DNA of 64,000 bases from Burkholderiales bacterium (lineage in GTDB: Bacteria; Pseudomonadota; Gammaproteobacteria; Burkholderiales; Burkholderiaceae_C). Below the pieces are notes generated by a model, which saw only the letters and a list, made by a program, of their open reading frames with translations, did no database searches and was not told the DNA's origin. Positions 18,072 to 33,366 of the stretch are shown piece by piece. Location of the stretch: NCBI GenBank assembly GCA_028868995.1, contig JAGWTH010000018.1, positions 1 through 64,000 of the forward strand. The letters run 5' to 3'. Made by a program: the position numbers and the translations under genes. Every line of letters begins with the position of its first letter. Within the stretch, counting starts at the first letter, position 1.

Positions 18072-18610
18072 GGCGCGCCCTCCTGCTCGCCGCCGCGGCC
18101 GCCACGGTGCTGACCGCCTGCGGGACTTCGGACAACGACGAGGTCGTGCAGTGGATGGCCCAGCAGAAGGCCGCCACCAAGCCCAGGGTCCAGCCGATTC
18201 CCGAGCCCAAGGCCTTCAAGCCGGAGGACTATGCCGAGGCGGCGAAGACCGAGCCTTTCAGCAGGGACAAGCTCACGCAGGCGCTCAAGAGCGACTCGCA
18301 GCAGCAGGCCTCGGCCAGCGCCGCGCTGCTGGCGCCGGAGCTCAACCGCCGCAAGGAGCCGCTGGAGGCCTTCCCGCTCGACTCGATGGTCATGGTGGGC
18401 AGCCTGTCCAAGGCGGGCCATCCGGTGGCCCTGATCAAGGTGGACAACCTCCTGTACCAGGTGAAGCCGGGCAACTACCTGGGCCAGAACTACGGCAAGG
18501 TCGTGAAGGTGGGAGAGAGCGAAGTGGTGCTGCGCGAGCTGGTACAAGACCCCGCCGGCGAATGGGTGGAGCGAACCGCGACACTGCAACTGCAGGAGAA
18601 GTCGAAATGA
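18068..18610 (+). CDS. pilP: type IV pilus lipoprotein PilP
   Basis: This 180-residue inner-membrane lipoprotein bridges PilN/PilO to the secretin PilQ. The signal peptide ends in the lipobox LTAC with C18. A Pro/Lys-rich linker follows, then the beta-sandwich domain with LIKVDNLLYQVKPGNYLGQN, the family signature. It overlaps pilO and pilQ by four bases each (ATGA), which shows tight translational coupling. Confidence 0.95.
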   Translation: MRRALLLAAAAATVLTACGTSDNDEVVQWMAQQKAATKPRVQPIPEPKAFKPEDYAEAAKTEPFSRDKLTQALKSDSQQQASASAALLAPELNRRKEPLEAFPLDSMVMVGSLSKAGHPVALIKVDNLLYQVKPGNYLGQNYGKVVKVGESEVVLRELVQDPAGEWVERTATLQLQEKSK

Positions 18611-20730
18611 TGAAAACAATCCAGAGGAACTGGCGGGCCCTGCTCGCCGCGGCGGCGGTCTTCGCCAGCGGCTGGGCGCAGGCGGCGCCGGCCGTGCAGA
18701 ACGTCACCGGTTCGCTGCAGGGCGGGCAGGAGGTGGTTCGCGTCGAATTCTCCGAACCGCTGACGGCGGTCCCCACCGGCTTCGCCACGCAATCGCCGGC
18801 GCGCATCGCGCTGGACGTGCCCGGCGCGACCAACGCCATGGGGCGCAGCGCGGTGGACATCAACGTGGGCAACCTGCGCTCGGTGAACGTGGTGCAGGCC
18901 GGCGCCGTCTCGCGCCTGGTGCTCAACCTGAAGTCGCCCACCAACTTCAAGCTGCAACTGGACGGCAAGGCGCTGCTGGTCACGCTGGACCCGGTCGCGC
19001 AGACCGCGGCGGCCGCCAGCACGGCGTCGACCTTCTCCGAGAGCAGCAACCGCGAGGTTCAGCCCCTGAAGGACGTGGATTTCCGGCGCGGCCCCGACGG
19101 GTCCGGGCGCGTGATCGTCAACCTGCCGACCAACCAGGTCGGCGTGGACATCCGCCAGCAGGGCCAGACGCTGGTGGTCGACTTCCTGAAGTCCTCGCTG
19201 CCCGAAGGGCTTGCCCGGCGCATGGATGTGACCGATTTCGGCACGCCCATCCAGACGGTGACGACCACCCAGCAGGGCGATCGCGTGCACATGGTGATCG
19301 AGCCGCGCGGCGCCTGGGAGCACAGTGCCTACCAGTCCGACACCCAGTTCGTGGTGGAGGTGCGCCAGCAGAAGCAGGACCCAACCAAGCTGAGCCAGGG
19401 CCCGGGCTACACCGGCGAGAAGCTGTCGCTGAATTTCCAGAACATCGAGGTGCGCTCGCTGCTGCAGGTGATCGCCGACTTCACCAACTTCAACATCGTG
19501 ACCTCGGACTCGGTGACGGGATCGGTGACGCTGCGGCTGAAGGACGTCCCCTGGGACCAGGCGCTGGACATCATCCTGCAGGCCAAGGGCCTGGGCATGC
19601 GCCGCAGCGGCAACGTGCTGTGGATCGCGCCCAAGGACGAGATCGCCGCCAAGGAGAAGCTCGAGCTCGAGGCCAACGCCGCGATCCAGAACCTGGAGCC
19701 CCTGCGCACCCAGGCCTTCCAGCTGAACTACACGAAGGCCGCCGACATCGCCACGCAGCTCACCGGCACCGGCTCCGCGCGCATCCTGAGCAGCCGCGGC
19801 AGCGCCATGGCCGAGCCGCGCACCAACCAGCTGTTCGTCACCGACGTGCCGTCCCGCCTGGAGCAGGTGCAGCAGCTGATCTCGAAGCTGGATATCGCGG
19901 TGCCGCAGGTGCTGATCGAGGCGCGCATCGTCGAGGCCAACGACAGCTTCGGCAAGTCGCTGGGCGCCCGCCTGGGTTACGTCGACCTGCGCACGAGCAA
20001 CCCGCTCGGGGGCACCCCCGGCAATAGCATCCCGAACAACCAGCGCGGATCCTTCGGCGCCACCTATGACGCGGTGTCCGGGCAGACCGGTCAGACCACC
20101 GGCGCGACCCTGACCACGACGAACACCTCCTTCCTGAACCTGCCTTCCGCCGGTGCGGGCGGTTTCCCGGCCGCGACCTTCGCGGTCTCGCTGTTCAACT
20201 CCGCCGCCAACCGCTTCCTGAACCTGGAGCTCTCGGCGCTGGAAGCCGACGGCAAGGGCAAGCTGGTGTCCAGCCCGCGCGTGGTGACCGCCGACAAGAC
20301 CAAGGCGCTGATCGAGCAGGGCACGGAGTTCCCCTACCAGCAGGCGACCTCCAGCGGCGCGACCTCGGTGGCCTTCCGCCGCGCGACCCTGAAGCTGGAA
20401 GTGACCCCGCAGATCACGCCCGAGGGCAACATCATCCTGGACCTGGACATCAACAAGGACAGCCGGGGCGAGACCACGGCCGCGGGCATCGCGATCGACA
20501 CCAAGCACATCAAGACCCAGGTGCTGGTGGAGAACGGGGGCACGGTGGTGATCGGCGGCATCTTCGAGCTGACCCAGACCGAGAACGAGACGCGGGTGCC
20601 CTTCCTGGGCGACATCCCGATCGCAGGCAACCTGTTCAAGAACCGCAGCCGCAGCAGCAGCAAGCAGGAAATGCTGGTCTTCATCACGCCCAAGATCGTG
20701 AGCCAGAATCTGGCCGGGGCGGCCCGCTGA
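18607..20730 (+). CDS. pilQ: type IV pilus secretin PilQ
   Basis: PilQ forms the outer-membrane gated pore through which the pilus leaves the cell. The 707-residue product has a signal peptide (cleaved near AQA, about residue 26) and two N-terminal AMIN domains (about 30-130 and 150-250). N0/N1 secretin domains start at GEKLSLNFQNIEVRSLLQ. The C-terminal secretin domain contains the VPFLGDIP motif and ends IAGNLFKNRSRS. Its presence with pilMNOP indicates capacity for twitching or DNA uptake, subject to pilin and motor genes elsewhere. Confidence 0.96.
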   Translation: MMKTIQRNWRALLAAAAVFASGWAQAAPAVQNVTGSLQGGQEVVRVEFSEPLTAVPTGFATQSPARIALDVPGATNAMGRSAVDINVGNLRSVNVVQAGAVSRLVLNLKSPTNFKLQLDGKALLVTLDPVAQTAAAASTASTFSESSNREVQPLKDVDFRRGPDGSGRVIVNLPTNQVGVDIRQQGQTLVVDFLKSSLPEGLARRMDVTDFGTPIQTVTTTQQGDRVHMVIEPRGAWEHSAYQSDTQFVVEVRQQKQDPTKLSQGPGYTGEKLSLNFQNIEVRSLLQVIADFTNFNIVTSDSVTGSVTLRLKDVPWDQALDIILQAKGLGMRRSGNVLWIAPKDEIAAKEKLELEANAAIQNLEPLRTQAFQLNYTKAADIATQLTGTGSARILSSRGSAMAEPRTNQLFVTDVPSRLEQVQQLISKLDIAVPQVLIEARIVEANDSFGKSLGARLGYVDLRTSNPLGGTPGNSIPNNQRGSFGATYDAVSGQTGQTTGATLTTTNTSFLNLPSAGAGGFPAATFAVSLFNSAANRFLNLELSALEADGKGKLVSSPRVVTADKTKALIEQGTEFPYQQATSSGATSVAFRRATLKLEVTPQITPEGNIILDLDINKDSRGETTAAGIAIDTKHIKTQVLVENGGTVVIGGIFELTQTENETRVPFLGDIPIAGNLFKNRSRSSSKQEMLVFITPKIVSQNLAGAAR

Positions 20731-20749
20731 TGCGCGCGCGACGCCGCAC

Positions 20750-21277
20750 TTGATCCTCTCGCTTGTCGGCATGCCCGGCAGTGGCAAGTCCACTGTCGGG
20801 CGTCAGCTTGCCCGGCGCCTGGGCCTGCCCTTCTACGACTCCGACCACCTGATCGAGCAGCGCCTGGGCTGCAGCATCCGCGAATACTTCGCGCGCGAAG
20901 GCGAGGCCGCCTTCCGCGAGGTCGAGGAGCAGGTGCTGCGCGAGCTGGCGGTCGGCCCGTCCGCCGTGGTGGCCACGGGCGGCGGCGCCGTCGTCCGCCC
21001 GGCGACCCGGGAGGCGTTGCGCGCGGCCGGCCAGGTGATCTACCTGCGCTCCTCGCCCGAGGAGCTGTACCGGCGCGTGCGCCACGACACGCAGCGACCC
21101 CTGCTGCAGGTGGCCGACCCGCTGGCGCGGCTGCGCGCGCTGCACGCCGAGCGCGACCCGCTGTACCGCGAGGCCTCGCATTTCCAGATCGAGACCGGGC
21201 GTCCCTCGGTGCCCACGCTGGTCAACATGATCGTCATGCAGCTGGAGCTCGCCGGCGTGCTGCCGCTGCGCGCTTAA
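20750..21277 (+). CDS. aroK: shikimate kinase
   Basis: AroK phosphorylates shikimate in the chorismate pathway. The 175-residue protein has the P-loop GMPGSGKS (residues 7-14), shikimate-binding DSDHLIE, and GGGAV, followed by RPLL in the lid region. The only in-frame start near the expected N-terminus is the TTG at 20750. An ATG overlapping the pilQ stop reads into a quick stop in another frame. It is followed by aroB, the standard pairing. Confidence 0.95.
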   Translation: MILSLVGMPGSGKSTVGRQLARRLGLPFYDSDHLIEQRLGCSIREYFAREGEAAFREVEEQVLRELAVGPSAVVATGGGAVVRPATREALRAAGQVIYLRSSPEELYRRVRHDTQRPLLQVADPLARLRALHAERDPLYREASHFQIETGRPSVPTLVNMIVMQLELAGVLPLRA

Positions 21278-21287
21278 ACTCCGGGGC

Positions 21288-22391
21288 ATGTCCGCCCCGT
21301 CCCCCGAAGGTCCCCAGCAGGTGCGCATCGCCCTCGGGGACCGCAGCTACGACATCCTGATCGGCGCCGGCCTGATGGACCGGCCCGCCACCTGGGACGG
21401 CCTGCCCCAGGCCGCCGCCGCCCTGATCGTCAGCAACACCACCGTCGCCCCGCTGTACGCCGCGCGGCTGCGCGCGGCGCTGGCGCCCCGATACCGCAGC
21501 GTGCACGAGGTCGTGCTGCCCGACGGCGAGGACCACAAGGACTGGCAGACGCTGAACCGGGTGTTCGACGCGCTGCTGGCCAGGGGCTGCGACCGCAAGA
21601 CCGTGCTGTTCGCCCTGGGCGGCGGCGTCGTCGGCGACATGACCGGGTTCGCCGCGGCCAGCTACATGCGCGGCGTGCCCTTCGTGCAGGTGCCCACCAC
21701 GCTGCTGGCGCAGGTGGATTCCTCGGTCGGCGGCAAGACGGCCATCAACCACCCGCTGGGCAAGAACATGATCGGCGCCTTCTACCAGCCGGCGCGCGTC
21801 GTGTGCGACCTCGACACGCTCGCGACCCTGCCGCCGCGCGAGCTGAGCGCGGGCCTCGCGGAGGTGATCAAGTACGGGCCGATCGCCGACATGGATTTCC
21901 TCGCCTGGATCGAGGCGAACATCGACGCGCTGATGGCGCGCGATCCGCAGGCGCTGGCGCATGCGGTGCGCCGCAGCTGCGAGATCAAGGCCGAGGTGGT
22001 GGGCCAGGACGAGCGCGAGTCCGGCCTGCGCGCCATCCTCAACTTCGGCCACACCTTCGGTCATGCCATCGAGGCCGGACTGGGCTACGGGCAATGGCTG
22101 CACGGCGAGGCGGTCGGCTGCGGCATGGTGATGGCCCTGCAGCTGTCGCGCCGCCTGGGCCTGGTGGACGAGGCCTTCGTCCAGCGCGTGACCGCGCTGG
22201 TCGCGCGTGCCGGGCTGCCGACCGTGGGTCCGGCGCTGGGGGCCGACCGCTACCTGGAGCTGATGCGCGTGGACAAGAAGGCCGAGGCCGGCGAGATCCG
22301 CTTCGTGGTGATCGAGCGGCCCGGGCAGGCCGGCGTGCGCGGTGCCCCCGACGCGCTGGTGCGCCAGGTGCTCGCGGACTGCACGCGCTGA
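21288..22391 (+). CDS. aroB: 3-dehydroquinate synthase
   Basis: AroB converts DAHP to 3-dehydroquinate with NAD and a metal ion. The 367-residue product shows the NAD-binding [11 protein letters not shown], the [17 protein letters not shown] segment, and metal-ligand motifs in the C-terminal half ([11 protein letters not shown]). Length and motif order are normal. It follows aroK by 10 bases and precedes dgt by 10, so the three are probably cotranscribed with the pil operon. Confidence 0.97.
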   Translation: MSAPSPEGPQQVRIALGDRSYDILIGAGLMDRPATWDGLPQAAAALIVSNTTVAPLYAARLRAALAPRYRSVHEVVLPDGEDHKDWQTLNRVFDALLARGCDRKTVLFALGGGVVGDMTGFAAASYMRGVPFVQVPTTLLAQVDSSVGGKTAINHPLGKNMIGAFYQPARVVCDLDTLATLPPRELSAGLAEVIKYGPIADMDFLAWIEANIDALMARDPQALAHAVRRSCEIKAEVVGQDERESGLRAILNFGHTFGHAIEAGLGYGQWLHGEAVGCGMVMALQLSRRLGLVDEAFVQRVTALVARAGLPTVGPALGADRYLELMRVDKKAEAGEIRFVVIERPGQAGVRGAPDALVRQVLADCTR

Positions 22392-22401
22392 ACCCCTTGC
22401 G

Positions 22402-23541
22402 ATGAGCCTCGCGCCCTACGCCAGCGACGCGGCGCGCAGCCGCGGCCGCCGCCATGCGGAGCCGCCCGCGCCGACGCGCAACGATTTCCAGCGCGACCGC
22501 GACCGCATCGTGCACTCGACGGCGTTCCGGCGACTGGTCTACAAGACCCAGGTGTTCCTCAACCACGAGGGCGACCTGTTCCGCACCCGGCTGACGCACT
22601 CGATCGAGGTGGCGCAGCTGGCCCGCTCGATCGCCCGCCCGCTGGCGCTCAACGAGGACCTGGTCGAGGCGATCGCGCTGGCGCACGACCTGGGCCACAC
22701 GCCCTTCGGGCACGCGGGGCAGGACGCCCTGCATGCCTGCATGGCCGGCCACGGCGGCTTCGAGCACAACTTCCAGAGCCTGCGGGTGGTGGATGCGCTG
22801 GAGGAACGCTACCCGGACTTCGACGGGCTGAACCTGTGCTTCGAGACCCGCGAGGGCATCCTGAAGCACTGCTCGCGCGCGAATGCGGACTGGCTGGAAG
22901 CTCGCGAACCGGGGGGCGTCGGCCGGCGCTTCCTGGAGCGCACGCAGCCGAGCCTGGAGGCGCAGCTTTGCAACCTCGCCGACGAGATCGCCTACAACGC
23001 GCACGACATCGACGACGGCGTGCGCTCCGGGCTGATCACGCTGGAGCAGGTGGCCGAGGTGCCGCTTTTCGGGCGCTTCCAGCGCGAGGCGCTACGCGAG
23101 CATCCGCGGTTGCAGGGGCGGCGCCTGCTGTACGAGGCGATCCGCCGGATGCTCAGCGCGCTCGTCTACGACGTGATCGACACGACACGCGGGCGCATCG
23201 CTGCCGCGGCGCCGGCCGATGCCGACCAGGCGCGGCGCTCGCCGCCGCTGGTCGCGTTCGGCGAGGAGGCGCGCGAGCAGGCCGCGCAGCTGAAGGCCTT
23301 CCTGTTGCGCAACCTGTATCGCCATCCGCGCGTGATGGAGACCACCGGACAGGCGCAGCAGGTGGTGCGGGAGCTGTTCGCCTACTACGTGCAGCGGCCG
23401 GGCGAGATGCAGGCGGGCTTCGCGGCGCGGTCCGACACGCATCGGGCGGTGGCCGACTACATCGCCGGCATGACCGATCGCTACGCGCTGCGCGAGCACG
23501 AGCGCCTGACCGGCCGCCGGCTGCTGGCGGTTCCAGCTTGA
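22402..23541 (+). CDS. dgt: deoxyguanosinetriphosphate triphosphohydrolase-like protein
   Basis: This HD-superfamily dNTP triphosphohydrolase of 379 residues cleaves dNTPs to nucleoside and tripolyphosphate. The metal-binding set is visible: H66 (RLTHSIEV), H95-D96 (AHDLGHTPFGHAG), and a later Asp in DEIAYNAHDIDDG. The frame is open upstream, but the ATG at 22402 gives the standard N-terminus. Its stop overlaps the TTG start of the MFS gene. Members of this clade are often annotated as dGTPase without biochemical proof of dGTP preference. Confidence 0.93.
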   Translation: MSLAPYASDAARSRGRRHAEPPAPTRNDFQRDRDRIVHSTAFRRLVYKTQVFLNHEGDLFRTRLTHSIEVAQLARSIARPLALNEDLVEAIALAHDLGHTPFGHAGQDALHACMAGHGGFEHNFQSLRVVDALEERYPDFDGLNLCFETREGILKHCSRANADWLEAREPGGVGRRFLERTQPSLEAQLCNLADEIAYNAHDIDDGVRSGLITLEQVAEVPLFGRFQREALREHPRLQGRRLLYEAIRRMLSALVYDVIDTTRGRIAAAAPADADQARRSPPLVAFGEEAREQAAQLKAFLLRNLYRHPRVMETTGQAQQVVRELFAYYVQRPGEMQAGFAARSDTHRAVADYIAGMTDRYALREHERLTGRRLLAVPA

Positions 23542-24764
23542 GCCGTCGCATCGATCCCGCGCTGGTCGTGGTGCTGGCCGGCATCAGCGCGGCGCTGCAC
23601 ATCGGCAAGCTGCCGCCGGCCCTGCCGGTGCTGCGCGAGGCGCTGCACATCAGCCTGGTGCAGGCCGGCTTCCTGCTGTCGCTGGTGCAGGTCGCGGGCA
23701 TGACGCTGGGGCTGGCCTTCGGCGCCGCCGCCGACGTGATCGGGCCGCGCCGCACCATGGTGCTCGGCTTGCTGATCCTCTCCGCTGCGAGCTTCGCGGG
23801 GGGCGCGGCCCACACGCCGGAGGCCCTGATGGCGCTGCGCGCGGCCGAGGGCGTGGGCTTCCTGCTCGCATCGCTGCCGGCGCCGGGCATGATCCGGCGG
23901 CTGGTGGAGCCGGCGCAACTGAGCACGATGCTGGGGCTGTGGGGCGCCTACATGCCCTTCGGCACGGCCACGGCCCTGCTCGCGGGGCCGGCATTCATCG
24001 CGCTCACCGGCTGGCCCGGCTGGTGGTGGCTGCTGGCGGCGTTGTCCCTGGCGATGGCCGGCGTGCTGTGGCTGTCCGTGCCCGCGGAGATGGACACGCG
24101 GCCGCCGGGGGCGAGTGGCGCCGGGCGGCGGATCCGGCGCACCCTGGGGGCGAGAGGCCCCTGGCTGGCCTCGCTCGCCTTCGCGACCTATTCTTCGCAA
24201 TGGCTCGCGGTGGTGGGCTTCCTGCCCACCATCTACGCCCAGGCCGGGCTGGCCGGCGCCTACGCGGCGGTCGCGACGGCGCTGGCCGCGGCGGTGAACA
24301 TGGTGGGCAACATCGCCGCCGGCCGCCTGCTGCGGCGGGGCCTGCCGGCGCCGGTGCTGCTGTATGCGGGCTACGGGGCGATGCTGGCGGGCGCGGCGGT
24401 GGCCTTCGCCGACTGGTCGCAGGGCGGGGAGCATGTCGCGGCGATCCGCTACGCGGGCGTGCTGCTGTTCTCCACCGTGGGCGGGCTGGTGCCCGGCACG
24501 CTGTTCTCGCTGGCCGTGCGCATGGCGCCGGACGAGGGCACGGTGTCCACCACGGTCGGCTGGATGCAGCAGCTGTCGGCGCTCGGCCAGTTCGCCGGCC
24601 CGCCGCTGGCCGCCTGGGCGGCGGCGCAGGCGGGGGGGTGGAGCGTGATCTGGTGGGTCACCGGCGGCTTCGCGGTGGCGGGCATGGGTGTCGCGGTGGC
24701 CATCTCGGGATGGCTCGCGGGCCAGGGGCCTGCGCCGGCGATGCGGCCGCAGGCGCGCCCGTAG
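23538..24764 (+). CDS. MFS transporter, cyanate/CynX-like family
   Basis: This 408-residue polytopic membrane protein has about 12 predicted membrane segments and the MFS loop 2-3 motif (GAAADVIGPRRTM, residues about 64-76). It resembles the CynX/NimT-type branch, which exports or imports small organic anions or drugs. The substrate cannot be read from sequence. The start taken is the TTG that overlaps the dgt stop (TTGA). Its own TAG stop is embedded in a TAGAAT box that probably serves the next gene. Confidence 0.8.
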   Translation: MSRRIDPALVVVLAGISAALHIGKLPPALPVLREALHISLVQAGFLLSLVQVAGMTLGLAFGAAADVIGPRRTMVLGLLILSAASFAGGAAHTPEALMALRAAEGVGFLLASLPAPGMIRRLVEPAQLSTMLGLWGAYMPFGTATALLAGPAFIALTGWPGWWWLLAALSLAMAGVLWLSVPAEMDTRPPGASGAGRRIRRTLGARGPWLASLAFATYSSQWLAVVGFLPTIYAQAGLAGAYAAVATALAAAVNMVGNIAAGRLLRRGLPAPVLLYAGYGAMLAGAAVAFADWSQGGEHVAAIRYAGVLLFSTVGGLVPGTLFSLAVRMAPDEGTVSTTVGWMQQLSALGQFAGPPLAAWAAAQAGGWSVIWWVTGGFAVAGMGVAVAISGWLAGQGPAPAMRPQARP

Positions 24765-24767
24765 AAT
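24762..24767 (+). promoter_or_regulatory. TAGAAT -10 box for the DUF1415 gene
   Basis: TAGAAT lies 23 bases before the ATG at 24791 and overlaps the stop codon of the MFS gene. The same TAGAATCCGCCGG string follows the cytochrome c4 -10 box at 3825, suggesting a shared core promoter style. Confidence 0.4.
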
Positions 24768-24790
24768 CCGCCGGCGGACTCACCCTGAAC

Positions 24791-25342
24791 ATGGATACCC
24801 TGGACACGGCCGTGGCGGACACGCGGCGCTGGATCGAACGCGCCGTCGTGGGCCTCAACCTGTGCCCGTTCGCCAAGTCGGTGCTGGTGAAGGGACAGGT
24901 GCACATCGCGGCGACGCCGGCGCAGGACCCGGCCGCGATCCTGGAGGCTTTCGAGCGCGAGCTGCAGGACCTCGTCGCGCTCGGCGCGTCGCGGCGGGAC
25001 ACCACCCTGCTCGTGATCCCCCAGGGGATGGAGGACTTCCTGACCTTCCTCGACCTGGTGGCACGCGCCGAACGCCTGGTGCGCAAGCGCGGCCTGGAAG
25101 GGGTGGTCCAGGTCGCGCACTTCCATCCGCGCTTCGTGTTCGCGGGGACGCAGGAGGACGACATCACCAACTTCACCAACCGGGCCCCGTATCCCACCCT
25201 GCACCTGCTGCGCGAGGAGAGCATCGGCCGCGCGGTCGCGGCCTTCCCGGACGCGGCGACGATCTACGAGGCCAACATGGAGCGGCTGCGCGCGCTGGGC
25301 AGCGAAGGCTGGGACGCGCTCGACGTGGGACCGAAGCGATGA
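24791..25342 (+). CDS. DUF1415 family protein
   Basis: This 183-residue cytoplasmic protein of the DUF1415 family has no assigned function. It has the conserved opening WIERAVVGLNLCPFAK and the later VQVAHFHPRFVFAG and NRAPYPTLHLLREESI segments that define the family. There is no signal peptide or membrane segment. It overlaps the methyltransferase gene downstream by ATGA, so the two are coupled. Conserved Cys and His residues in the signatures could bind metal, but this is speculation. Confidence 0.85.
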   Translation: MDTLDTAVADTRRWIERAVVGLNLCPFAKSVLVKGQVHIAATPAQDPAAILEAFERELQDLVALGASRRDTTLLVIPQGMEDFLTFLDLVARAERLVRKRGLEGVVQVAHFHPRFVFAGTQEDDITNFTNRAPYPTLHLLREESIGRAVAAFPDAATIYEANMERLRALGSEGWDALDVGPKR

Positions 25343-26208
25343 AGGCCGACGTGCATGCGGAGCTGGGCCTGCGACCCGGCCAGTCGCTGGAGCTGCTGAA
25401 GGAGCTGCACATCCTCACCCGCGAAGGGCGCATCAACCAGGATTCGCGTCGCAAGCTCAAACAGGTGCACCACCTGGTGCAGTTCATCGAGAAGCTGCTG
25501 GCGGAGCTGCCGGCCGAAGGGGACCACCCGACGCTCGCGGACCACGGGGCGGGCAAGTCCTACCTCGGCTTCATCCTCTACGACCTGTTCTTCCGCCCGC
25601 GCGGCGTCGGGCACATCTACGGCATCGAGACCCGGGCGGAACTGGTCGAGCGCTCGCGCGCCCTGGCCGCCCGGCTGGGATTCGAGCGCATGCGCTTCCT
25701 GCACCTGAGCGCGGCCGATGCGGCCGATGCGGCCCAACTGCCCGAGCGCATCGACATCGTCACCGCCCTGCATGCCTGCGACACCGCGACCGACGATGCG
25801 ATCGCCTTCGCACTGCGCAAGCAGGCGCGCTTCCTGGTGCTGGTGCCCTGCTGCCAGGCGGAGGTGGCCGGCGTGCTGCGCCAGCACAAGGCGCTGGACC
25901 TGGCGCGCACGCCGCTGGCGGAACTGTGGCGGCACCCGCTGCACACGCGCGAGATCGGCAGCCAGCTGACCAACGTGCTGCGCTGCCTCTACCTGGAGGC
26001 CATGGGCTACCAGGTGACGGTCACCGAGCTCGTGGGCTGGGAGCATTCGTTGAAGAACGAGCTCATCCTGGCCCGCTGGACCGGCCAGCGCAAGCGCAGC
26101 GCCGCCCAGCGCCTGCGGGAACTGCTGGCCCAGTTCGGCCTGCAGGAGCTGGAGGCGCGCCGCTACCCCGGCATGCCCAAGGAATTGGGGTCAGATTCCA
26201 ATTTATGA
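25339..26208 (+). CDS. class I SAM-dependent methyltransferase, 3' end altered by mobile repeat
   Basis: This 289-residue protein has a SAM-binding glycine motif (ADHGAGKSYLGF, about residues 67-78), an acidic loop (YGIETRAELVERS), a PCC motif (LVLVPCCQAEVAG), and a C-terminal region with WEHSLKNELIL. It looks like a predicted nucleic-acid or rRNA methyltransferase; the target is unknown. The final eight residues (ELGSDSNL) and stop are encoded by the left inverted repeat of the adjacent RAYT unit (26183-26203). The native C-terminus was therefore probably near PGMPKE and has been replaced. Confidence 0.82.
   Translation: MKADVHAELGLRPGQSLELLKELHILTREGRINQDSRRKLKQVHHLVQFIEKLLAELPAEGDHPTLADHGAGKSYLGFILYDLFFRPRGVGHIYGIETRAELVERSRALAARLGFERMRFLHLSAADAADAAQLPERIDIVTALHACDTATDDAIAFALRKQARFLVLVPCCQAEVAGVLRQHKALDLARTPLAELWRHPLHTREIGSQLTNVLRCLYLEAMGYQVTVTELVGWEHSLKNELILARWTGQRKRSAAQRLRELLAQFGLQELEARRYPGMPKELGSDSNL
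26183..26203 (+). repeat. left inverted repeat of the RAYT unit
   Basis: This 21-base repeat is identical in reverse complement to 26949-26969. It lies within the 3' coding end of the methyltransferase gene and supplies its last codons. The internal complementary ends AATTGG/CCAATT allow a small hairpin with a 9-base loop. Confidence 0.9.
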
Positions 26209-26215
26209 TCGCCGG

Positions 26216-26950
26216 ATGGCGCGCCTTCCCCGGCTGACCGTTCCCGGCTATCCCCATCACATCATCCAGCGCGGCAACAACCGGCAGGCCATCTTCGCCG
26301 GCCCCGCAGACTACGAGCTGCTGCTGGGCCTGATCGACGAGCACGCGCGCGCCCAGCGCGTGGCGCTGCATGCCTACGTGCTCATGAGCAACCACTTCCA
26401 CCTGCTCGCGACGCCCGAGACGGAAGAGGGCATCCCGCAGATGATGCAGGCGGTGGGACGCCGCTACGTGCGCAATTACAACCTGCGCCACGGGCGCACC
26501 GGCACGCTCTGGGAAGGCCGCTACAAGTCGACGCTGATCCAGGCCGAGCGCTACCTGCTGGCCTGCATGGTGTACATCGACCTCAATCCGGTGCGCGCCG
26601 GGATGGTGAACGATCCCGCCGACTATCCCTGGTCCAGCCACCTGCACTACATCGGCCGGCGCCAGGACAAGCTGATCACGCCGCACCCCCTCTACTGGGA
26701 GCTGGGCAACACGCCGTTCGCACGGGACGAGGCCTATGCGGCGTTGGTCCGTGCAGGCATAGGCCAGGATGCGAAGCAGGCGCTCACGGACGCGACGCTG
26801 CACGGCTGGGCGCTCGGCGAGCCGGACTACGTTGCCGACCTGCAGCGCCGCACCGGGCGCCGGGTGGCGAAGACCCAGGCGGGCCGGCCGATGCGAAAGG
26901 CGATTGATCTGTCCCCAATTAATGAGGGGGGGAAGGTTGGGGGGAAATAA
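26216..26950 (+). CDS. REP-associated tyrosine transposase (RAYT, Y1_Tnp/TnpA_REP)
   Basis: This 244-residue HUH single-strand transposase has the HUH motif H60-F-H62 in [11 protein letters not shown]. The catalytic tyrosine is Y120 in [12 protein letters not shown]. The domestic RAYT features GRYKSTLIQ and YPWSSH are also present. RAYTs recognise and process REP/BIME hairpins and are usually single-copy and not self-mobilising. The ATG at 26216 lies 12 bases inside the left inverted repeat, and the final codons run into the right one. Both catalytic motifs are intact. Confidence 0.9.
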   Translation: MARLPRLTVPGYPHHIIQRGNNRQAIFAGPADYELLLGLIDEHARAQRVALHAYVLMSNHFHLLATPETEEGIPQMMQAVGRRYVRNYNLRHGRTGTLWEGRYKSTLIQAERYLLACMVYIDLNPVRAGMVNDPADYPWSSHLHYIGRRQDKLITPHPLYWELGNTPFARDEAYAALVRAGIGQDAKQALTDATLHGWALGEPDYVADLQRRTGRRVAKTQAGRPMRKAIDLSPINEGGKVGGK

Positions 26951-26969
26951 TTGGAATCTGACCCCAATT
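26949..26969 (-). repeat. right inverted repeat of the RAYT unit
   Basis: This is the reverse complement of 26183-26203 with no mismatch. It begins at the last two bases of the transposase stop codon and ends 69 bases before the gltB ATG, so it lies in the gltB upstream region. Confidence 0.9.
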
Positions 26970-27038
26970 ATTTTGCTTGGCAAGGGTGGTGCGGTGCAGT
27001 AACCTCGGGTTTTCCCCGAATTCCCAGAGGTGCGCGCC

Positions 27039-31769
<4,731 letters not shown>

Positions 31770-31787
31770 GAGGACGGAAGAAACATC

Positions 31788-33254
<1,467 letters not shown>

Positions 33255-33335
33255 AGCCACAGGCGCGGTCGGTTAGCCCGGACGGTTCAGGAGGCTCCTC
33301 GGTAAAACCCCTATCATCCTGGGCTTTGAGCTACC

Positions 33336-33354
33336 GGCCGCGTCGTGCGCGGCC
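33336..33354 (+). promoter_or_regulatory. stem-loop in the gltD/mlaF gap
   Basis: A perfect 7-bp stem GGCCGCG/CGCGGCC with a 5-base loop lies 12 bases before the mlaF ATG. Only a short T run follows (CGTTTCC), so it is a weak terminator candidate for gltBD or a leader structure of mlaF. No other feature is visible in the 112-base gap. Confidence 0.3.
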
Positions 33355-33366
33355 CGTTTCCCCCGG

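Larger units (their letters stand above)
26183..26969 (+). mobile_element. RAYT transposase unit bounded by a perfect 21-base inverted repeat
   Basis: AATTGGGGTCAGATTCCAATT at 26183-26203 recurs in exact reverse complement at 26949-26969, flanking a single Y1 transposase gene. Each repeat can also fold on itself because its ends, AATTGG and CCAATT, are complementary. GGGGTCAGA-type repeats next to REP-associated tyrosine transposases are common in Proteobacteria. The unit sits between a methyltransferase gene and gltB. No target duplication is expected for this class. Confidence 0.85.
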
